Positions 58,693 through 64,000 of a stretch of 64,000 nucleotides of DNA are shown piece after piece. A program made the translations under genes and the position numbers. How positions within the stretch are numbered: the first letter of the stretch is position 1; every line of letters begins with the position of its first letter. The stretch covers positions 4,100,001 through 4,164,000 of the forward strand of contig NC_018691.1 of the NCBI RefSeq assembly GCF_000300005.1, written 5' to 3'. Under the pieces are notes generated by a model. That model was not told the origin of the DNA and did not search any database. It worked only from the letters and a program-made list of their open reading frames with translations. Source of the stretch: Alloalcanivorax dieselolei B5 (GTDB lineage: Bacteria > Pseudomonadota > Gammaproteobacteria > Pseudomonadales > Alcanivoracaceae).

Positions 58693-59734
58693 TTCAGCGC
58701 GCCGCCCCTCTCTTCTTTTATTGGCCGGACTGGTCGCCCTGAGCGCATGCCAGACCACGCCACCACCACCGGAGGTTACCCGGAAGTCGTTGCAACAGTC
58801 GCTCCATGAACACCGTTATCGGGAAGCGCTGACCATGCTGGATGCGCGCCTGTTGCAAGACCCGGATCAGCCGGAACTGAGCCAACAGCGTGAAGACATC
58901 ATCCAGGCGAGCCGCGAATACCGAGAGCAAACCCTGGCGGAAGCGCAGCGTCTGGCCGGGCAAGAGCAATGGCGTGACGCCCAGGGACTGCTGGAGTCCA
59001 CTGGCGGCCATTTGATCCATCCCGGCCCGCTGGTGGCCTTGCGCGAATCACTGCACCAGCAGGAAGCCCGGCGCCTGCGGCAACGCCTTTCCGAATGGTG
59101 GCAAGCCCAGGCCCGCGCGCTGTTGGACAGTGCCACTCTGGACAGCGCGCTCACCGGCTACACCCTGCCGGAGGCGGGACAAACCCTTGAACTTCGCCAG
59201 GCCATGAAAGCCGATTTGACCGAGCGGCTCACCGAGGTGGGTAACGCGTACGCCGAGCAAGGCGACTGGTCACGGGCGCAACGGGCCTTGCATCTGGCGC
59301 ATCAGTTGCAGCCGGATCAACCCGCGCCTGAGGCCCTGGGTCAGGCGCAACAGGTATTGGCCCGGGCACGCCAAAGGGCCGAGCAGCAACAGACTCAACG
59401 CCAACGGGAACGCTCTGAGTCGTTGATGACGGCCTACCGCGAGAGCGGCTCCCTGAAGGACCTGCTGGCGATACGGGAGTACCTGCGGTCCGCCCCCAAC
59501 AACCATCTCACCGCTTTACGCGACGAGGTGGAGACGCTTTGCCGTGAACGCTACACCAAGGATATGGCCACCGGGGATGCCCTCTACGCCCGTGGTGAAT
59601 ACCAAGCCGCGTACGCCATCTGGCAGGAACTCAAGCCCCTTGCACCCGACAACGTGGAGCTCAACAAGAAACTGGAAAGAACCCGGCGGGTCCTCAACAA
59701 TCTGCGGGCCCTGGACGCCACCTCATCGGAATAG
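58679..59734 (+). CDS. Lipoprotein with helical (TPR-like) repeats
   Basis: A 351-residue protein with a signal peptide and lipobox LSAC (C24), then extended helical segments rich in Gln, Arg and Ala resembling TPR repeats (EQGDWSRAQRALHLAHQLQPDQP; ARGEYQAAYAIWQELKPLAPDNVEL). Function unknown. The GTG start lies 14 bases inside the cyclase gene, so translation is coupled; a common function with the cyclase is possible. Convergent with gspD. Confidence 0.8.
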   Translation: MHRPDSARRPSLLLLAGLVALSACQTTPPPPEVTRKSLQQSLHEHRYREALTMLDARLLQDPDQPELSQQREDIIQASREYREQTLAEAQRLAGQEQWRDAQGLLESTGGHLIHPGPLVALRESLHQQEARRLRQRLSEWWQAQARALLDSATLDSALTGYTLPEAGQTLELRQAMKADLTERLTEVGNAYAEQGDWSRAQRALHLAHQLQPDQPAPEALGQAQQVLARARQRAEQQQTQRQRERSESLMTAYRESGSLKDLLAIREYLRSAPNNHLTALRDEVETLCRERYTKDMATGDALYARGEYQAAYAIWQELKPLAPDNVELNKKLERTRRVLNNLRALDATSSE

Positions 59735-59794
59735 CCCGCGCCTCTCTCGTCTGAACAAGCGCCAACTCACCGAAAAGCTCTGAAAGGAAGGAGA

Positions 59795-59822
59795 GGAAGC
59801 GGCTGGGACTCCAACCGCTTCC
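59795..59822. terminator. Hairpin between the lipoprotein gene and gspD
   Basis: GGAAGCGG (59795-59802) pairs with CCGCTTCC (59815-59822), extended inward by TGG/CCA with one mismatch and a GACT loop. No T run follows, so termination is only probable. Convergent position. Confidence 0.5.
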
Positions 59823-59830
59823 AGAGGGGG

Positions 59831-62020
59831 TTATTGTTCGTCGCCGGACTTGTTGTTCTGCGCCGCCGAGCCCTGTTCGGCGTTGATCACCGGTCCGGAG
59901 GCCGGCGGCACCACACTCTCATCGGCGCTGCGCTGCTGCTCACGCTCATAGGCCCGGCGATAGTCGTCGGAGGTGCTGGTACGGCCATTGAACAGGCGAT
60001 CGACCCGGGTAGGCAGCGGGTTCTTCACTTCCTGTACCAACTCGCCATTCTCATCGACGCTGAACTGCATGGCAGTGATCCCCATGTACTTGTCGCGCGT
60101 CATCTCCACCAGACGTTCATTGCTTTCCAGGATGGTCGGTTTGATGAAGACCATCAGATTGCGTTTCACATGGGTCTCGCTGGTGGAGCGGAACAACACG
60201 CCCAGGAGCGGAATATCCCCTAGTAACGGCACCTTGCGCACCGTCTTCTGCACATCATCGCTGATCAAACCGCCCAGGGCGATGGTCTGGCCGTCATCCG
60301 CCAGCACCGTGGTGGTCAACTGGCGTTTGGTGGTGATGATATCGGAGGCGGAGGAATCATCCTTCACCGCGGAGGTTTCCTGGTCCAGTTCCAGCCGGAT
60401 GGTATCCATACCCGCCAGATGCGGAGTTACTTTCAGGGTCAGCCCCACGTCTTCCCGCTGGATGGTGGTGAACGGGTTGGCGGTGGTGGAACTGGAGGAA
60501 GTGGACTGCCCGGTAATGAACGGCACGTTCTCCCCCACGATGATGGAGGCTTCCTGATTATCCAGTGTCAGGATGCTGGGCGTGGACAACAGGTTGGTAT
60601 TGGTGGTGCTGGCCAGGGCCTGAACCAGTGCGCCCCAACGCAGGTTGCCATCCGCATCGGTTTCGCCGAAACCGGCGGCGATACCGTCGCCCAGCGTCAG
60701 ATTGGTGGGATCGTCGGTAAGCATGGCCTGAATCAGCCCTTGCACGCTCAGCCCCTGACCGGAGAAATTGACCCCGCCATAGCCGCCGCTGCTGCTGCCG
60801 GCCAGATACTGAAAGCCCAGGCTGTCCGCCTTGTCGCCGGTGACTTCGACAATCGCCGCCTCAATCAGGATCTGGGTGCGGCGCACGTCCAACTGACTGA
60901 TCACCGATTGCAGTTCGTTCATCATTTCCGGCTCGGCTCGAACCACCAGAGCGTTGAGTGACGCATCCGCCTGGATCGACACCTTGTTGTCGCCAGTGCC
61001 GGCCACGGCGGCACCACTGGCACCGCCCGCGGCGCCGGAGCCTTCCCCGCCCTTGCGCACCGCCGCCGCCCCCTGGGCGAAATTCATCAGCAGTTCGGCC
61101 ATATCCTCGGCATCACCGTGGCTCAAGCGAATCACCTGAACCCGGCTGGAGGCGGAAGACGGCGTATCCAATCGAGTAATCAATGGCAGCAAACGCGCCC
61201 GGGTGGCCCGATCACCTTTCAGGATCAGGCGGTTGGTGCGCTCATCAGCCACCACCGTGGCGGACTCCGTTCTCGGCGCACGGCGATTGCCCCCGGCCGC
61301 CTGCGTGCTACTGACCAGTTGATCGAGTAACGACACCATGTTGCCGGCGAAAGCGTGCCGCAGTTGAACAATTTCCACCTCCTCGCTTTCGGTATTGTCG
61401 AGGTGGTGAATGATGGCGCGCAGGCGCTGAATGTTGTCCGCGTGGTCGCTGATAATCAGAGCGTTGGCGGAGCCCACCGCCGCCAGGTGGCCGTACTGGG
61501 GCACCAGGGGCCGCAGTACCGGCACCAACTCCTCCACCGGAGAGTTCTGCACCGCGATCACCTGGGTCACCAGTTCCTCACCGCCGGCCTCGTTGGCCTC
61601 GGTCATCGGCAAGTTACTTTGCTTGGCGGTGGTGTTGGTGACGATCTTGACCACATCACCGGAAGGCACCGCGGCGTAACCGTGCACCTGCAATACCGAC
61701 AGGAACAGTTCGTAGACCTCGGCGGACGTCAGCGGCTGATTGGATATTACCGTCACGTCCCGGGCCCGGACCCGCGGGTCGACCACGAAATTCTTGCCGG
61801 TCATCTCCGCCACCTGGCTGATAAACGCCTGTATATCCGCATTGCGAATATTGACGGTCCATGTCTTGCCATCGGCATTCTGCACCACCTGGTCCTGGCC
61901 GGCGCGCTGCGCGTGGGCCGGCAGGCTCACGGACACAACAAGGACAGCCAGGATGCTGCCTAGGGCCGGTGCCAGGAGCCTCTTGGCAGAAACTCCGCGG
62001 TGCTGTTTCAGGGGCTCCAT
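59831..62020 (-). CDS. gspD: Type II secretion system secretin GspD
   Basis: Outer membrane channel of the type II secretion system. A 729-residue protein with signal peptide (cleavage after AHA, residue 37), N0 domain (about 50-115), N1-N3 repeats to about 400 with a Gly/Ala-rich loop in N3 (near 325-345), and the secretin core ending in VPLLGDIPLLGVLFRSTSE. A C-terminal S-domain-like tail (about 645-729) follows, which may bind a pilotin. It follows gspC by 10 bases. The other gsp genes (E-M) are not in this window. Confidence 0.96.
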   Translation of the reverse strand: MEPLKQHRGVSAKRLLAPALGSILAVLVVSVSLPAHAQRAGQDQVVQNADGKTWTVNIRNADIQAFISQVAEMTGKNFVVDPRVRARDVTVISNQPLTSAEVYELFLSVLQVHGYAAVPSGDVVKIVTNTTAKQSNLPMTEANEAGGEELVTQVIAVQNSPVEELVPVLRPLVPQYGHLAAVGSANALIISDHADNIQRLRAIIHHLDNTESEEVEIVQLRHAFAGNMVSLLDQLVSSTQAAGGNRRAPRTESATVVADERTNRLILKGDRATRARLLPLITRLDTPSSASSRVQVIRLSHGDAEDMAELLMNFAQGAAAVRKGGEGSGAAGGASGAAVAGTGDNKVSIQADASLNALVVRAEPEMMNELQSVISQLDVRRTQILIEAAIVEVTGDKADSLGFQYLAGSSSGGYGGVNFSGQGLSVQGLIQAMLTDDPTNLTLGDGIAAGFGETDADGNLRWGALVQALASTTNTNLLSTPSILTLDNQEASIIVGENVPFITGQSTSSSSTTANPFTTIQREDVGLTLKVTPHLAGMDTIRLELDQETSAVKDDSSASDIITTKRQLTTTVLADDGQTIALGGLISDDVQKTVRKVPLLGDIPLLGVLFRSTSETHVKRNLMVFIKPTILESNERLVEMTRDKYMGITAMQFSVDENGELVQEVKNPLPTRVDRLFNGRTSTSDDYRRAYEREQQRSADESVVPPASGPVINAEQGSAAQNNKSGDEQ

Positions 62021-62030
62021 AAAGGTCTCG

Positions 62031-62897
62031 CTACGGTGGATAACTCACGGTGAATTCCTGATCGCCACGCTGTACCACGATGGTGGCGCTCTGGGACTCC
62101 TGGAACGACTGCAACGCCGCCAGGTCATTTTCCTCGGTGCCCAGGGGGTACCCGTTCACCGACAAAATCACATCGCCCTGATTCAGGCCGACCTGCTCAA
62201 TCAGTTGTTTTGGCGCGGAAGAGCCCAGCGAATACCCCTGACTCTCGCCACCGGCGACGGCCTTGAGTCCGAGCTGGCGAATCAGGGTGGTGCGCTGCTG
62301 GCCAAGGTCCGCCTCAGTGGACGATGGCGTCTCCTGGGATCGTCTTGGCGGAGGAGGAGGTGCCGGCCGCGACGATACCGAAACCCCGCCGAGCGCGGCC
62401 AGCTCGCTCAGGCGCAGGGTTTCCAGCTGCCCCACGCGTTTGAGAATGATACGGTCGGCGTAAATTTCCTCGACGGTGGCATTGCCGGGCAGGGCATCGC
62501 CGATGCGGTACAGTTCGGCATCGCCGCCGCTTTCAGCAACGATGGCGGAAGACTGGCTGCGATCCAGACTGCGAAAAACACCAAGCAATTGCAGTTTAAG
62601 GCGGGTATCCGGAGCATCGACGGGCTTGTCGCTGGCTTCCTCCTGCCCCTGGTACACCCCGAACAGGTTCCAGGATTCCATTTCCGACGGGGAGATACCA
62701 CGACGCTCCCCGCCCGGCCCGGAGGCGGACACGGTACGCAGCCCTGATTCCGGTACCGGGTCATTGGGACCGTAACTCAGCAGCCAGACGGTCTGCGCGA
62801 TCAGGTAGGCGAGCCCCACCAGCAACAGCAACATCACCGCCAAACGAAGCGGAGGCTGCCATTGCTGCGCGTTTCCCCTTTGGGCCCACTGAATCAT
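62031..62897 (-). CDS. gspC: Type II secretion system protein GspC
   Basis: Inner membrane component linking the assembly platform to the secretin. A 288-residue protein with one N-terminal transmembrane segment (about 20-40), the HR domain (SWNLFGVYQ... LQLLGVFRS...) that contacts GspD, a Pro-rich linker, and a C-terminal PDZ domain (VGLNQGDVILSVNGYPLG). The ATG at 62897 gives the normal short cytoplasmic tail; the frame to 62936 is longer. Operon with gspD. Confidence 0.93.
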   Translation of the reverse strand: MIQWAQRGNAQQWQPPLRLAVMLLLLVGLAYLIAQTVWLLSYGPNDPVPESGLRTVSASGPGGERRGISPSEMESWNLFGVYQGQEEASDKPVDAPDTRLKLQLLGVFRSLDRSQSSAIVAESGGDAELYRIGDALPGNATVEEIYADRIILKRVGQLETLRLSELAALGGVSVSSRPAPPPPPRRSQETPSSTEADLGQQRTTLIRQLGLKAVAGGESQGYSLGSSAPKQLIEQVGLNQGDVILSVNGYPLGTEENDLAALQSFQESQSATIVVQRGDQEFTVSYPP

Positions 62898-63106
62898 AAA
62901 AGCGTCACTTCCCGTTATCGTTATACCAACCGCCACCGATATGCGCCGTTTTCGTACCGGAACCGACGCTCCTGGGCTGGCTGGATGTCCTTGTTCACCC
63001 GGGCCTGCCCCATCAACACACGTTCACGCGTGCCGACATCGACCGACCCTACAGCGGACACATTACCGTAATATAAAAAATGCGGTTTTTTTTCCAGTGC
63101 TATATT

Positions 63107-63826
63107 TCAGCGTCCCGGCAGGAACGGCTGACTCATCTGGAACACCACATCGGAGGGATCCCCCCCCTGGCTGACCCCGAGCAATTGGGGCCACGCCCTG
63201 AATACTTGTACGTTCAGTTTTTGTTCCGCCACCCGCGCGGCGAACACTTGCTTCTGCTCGGGATCCGTCACCACCAGCGCCGGACCGGCCTCCAGCATAC
63301 TCAGACGTCCCTGAAGAGGCGGTACCGGCGCGGATTCACCACGCCCCCAGCCAACCGTGCCCCCACTGTAATCAAGGGTACCTTTGGCATCGACCACGGC
63401 ATCATCGGCGAGTTCCAGGGCAATCAGTGTCATCCGCACCGTGCCATCGGCCTGGCCCTGGGGAATGTAGCGGCTCACCATCGCCACCGGCACACTGGCG
63501 CGCCACTGCTCCAGGCGCCAGTCGCCCCAGGCAGCGCCCAACCAGCCTTGCACATCCAAATCGTTGGATACCATGGCCAGATCAAGCCCCGGCGTCAATC
63601 CGTGCCAATTGACCTCCCAGCGCACCCGCCCCTGTTGATCGCGCCAACTGACCGCCGCGGAGCCGCTCCACCAGCGGCCCCGGGCATCGGCCAGGGTCAG
63701 CGGAGCCCCGCCCGGACGCAGTTGCGGAATACGCTCCACCAGCACCGCCGCGGGCATCAACACGATGAGAAACAGGATCAGGCTGACAACAAACACCGCC
63801 CCCAAGGCGAAACCACGACGCATCAT
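63107..63826 (-). CDS. gspN: Type II secretion system protein GspN
   Basis: A 239-residue inner membrane bitopic protein of the GspN family: one N-terminal transmembrane segment (about 6-28), PAAVLVERIPQL, GRWWSGSAAVSW and a periplasmic beta-rich domain. GspN is a non-essential or accessory T2SS part. Here it lies upstream of gspC, 209 bases away, instead of at the end of a gspC-N operon. Two adjacent ATGs (63826, 63823) are possible. A/T-rich weak hairpin sequence at 63075-63093 may end its transcript. Positions 63827-64000 hold nothing I can support. Confidence 0.82.
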   Translation of the reverse strand: MMRRGFALGAVFVVSLILFLIVLMPAAVLVERIPQLRPGGAPLTLADARGRWWSGSAAVSWRDQQGRVRWEVNWHGLTPGLDLAMVSNDLDVQGWLGAAWGDWRLEQWRASVPVAMVSRYIPQGQADGTVRMTLIALELADDAVVDAKGTLDYSGGTVGWGRGESAPVPPLQGRLSMLEAGPALVVTDPEQKQVFAARVAEQKLNVQVFRAWPQLLGVSQGGDPSDVVFQMSQPFLPGR

Positions 63827-64000
63827 TTCGATCCAACATCCGACATCCTGCCAGGCACACGATGGTGCTGACACAGACGTTTATTTTCCATGGCATCCAT
63901 GGTCATGAATCCACTACCCCAATGAACTTGCCTGGCCGAATCCCGACGGACCGGCTGGTACGACCGCGCCACTAACGAAGCCGAAACGCTAACTGTACCT

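Overview
The window is a GC-rich chromosomal segment of a gammaproteobacterium, with no phage, insertion sequence, CRISPR array, rRNA or tRNA recognised. The long block clpB - pgeF - rluD - bamD - pilSR - thiO - minor pilins - ispH - fkpB - lspA - ileS - ribF - murJ - rpsT - proB - obgE - rpmA - rplU - ispB has the gene order I know from Pseudomonas. A two-domain alcohol-forming fatty acyl-CoA reductase of the Marinobacter/Alcanivorax wax-ester type, together with a phasin-like protein, points to an oil- or wax-storing marine relative such as Alcanivorax/Alloalcanivorax. That placement is inference from gene content, not from a search.

Layout. 1-9.5 kb: phospholipid synthesis (pssA) and branched-chain amino acid synthesis (ilvC with its divergent activator ilvY, and ilvB-ilvN). 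The ilv genes are separated by an acyl-CoA ligase/TRAP-binding-protein pair and an M23 peptidase. 9.5-18.3 kb: a DUF4124 protein, a sterol-desaturase-family hydroxylase, the ClpB disaggregase behind a sigma-32-like promoter, pgeF, rluD, bamD and nadE. 18.7-29.4 kb: type IV pilus regulation and priming. PilS/PilR and ThiO are followed by a FimT-like pseudopilin and a six-gene minor pilin operon (fimU-pilV-pilW-pilX-pilY1-pilE, minus strand, mostly overlapping stops and starts). A perfect TGTGA-N6-TCACA box for a CRP/Vfr-type protein lies upstream of that operon.

29.5-42 kb: housekeeping genes for isoprenoids (ispH, ispB), lipoprotein maturation (lspA), isoleucyl-tRNA synthetase, flavin cofactors, lipid II flipping, ribosomal proteins S20, L27 and L21, proline synthesis and the Obg GTPase. 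42-52.7 kb: mostly small accessory genes: a YajG-like lipoprotein, Rdx/SelT-like, CPXCG and HIT proteins, a MAPEG protein, a divergent AraC regulator and SDR, two unknown small proteins, a phasin-like protein, an ABC1/UbiB-family kinase, a beta-barrel outer membrane protein, a MoxR/VWA pair and an ABM-domain protein. 52.8-56.8 kb: a TetR (FabR-like) regulator divergent from the fatty acyl-CoA reductase, with two near-identical operator-like palindromes between them, then an epoxide-hydrolase-like protein. 57-63.8 kb: a membrane class III adenylate cyclase overlapping a lipoprotein gene, then type II secretion genes gspD, gspC and gspN.

Most of the window is ordinary core genome. No clearly new system was found. 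The observations most worth a second look are the twin operators of the TetR/acyl-CoA reductase pair, the CRP/Vfr box together with an encoded adenylate cyclase, the nested inverted-repeat element between fkpB and ispH, two mononucleotide tracts (G16 after bamD and G8 in the pilY1 ribosome binding site), and paired palindromes upstream of ilvB.
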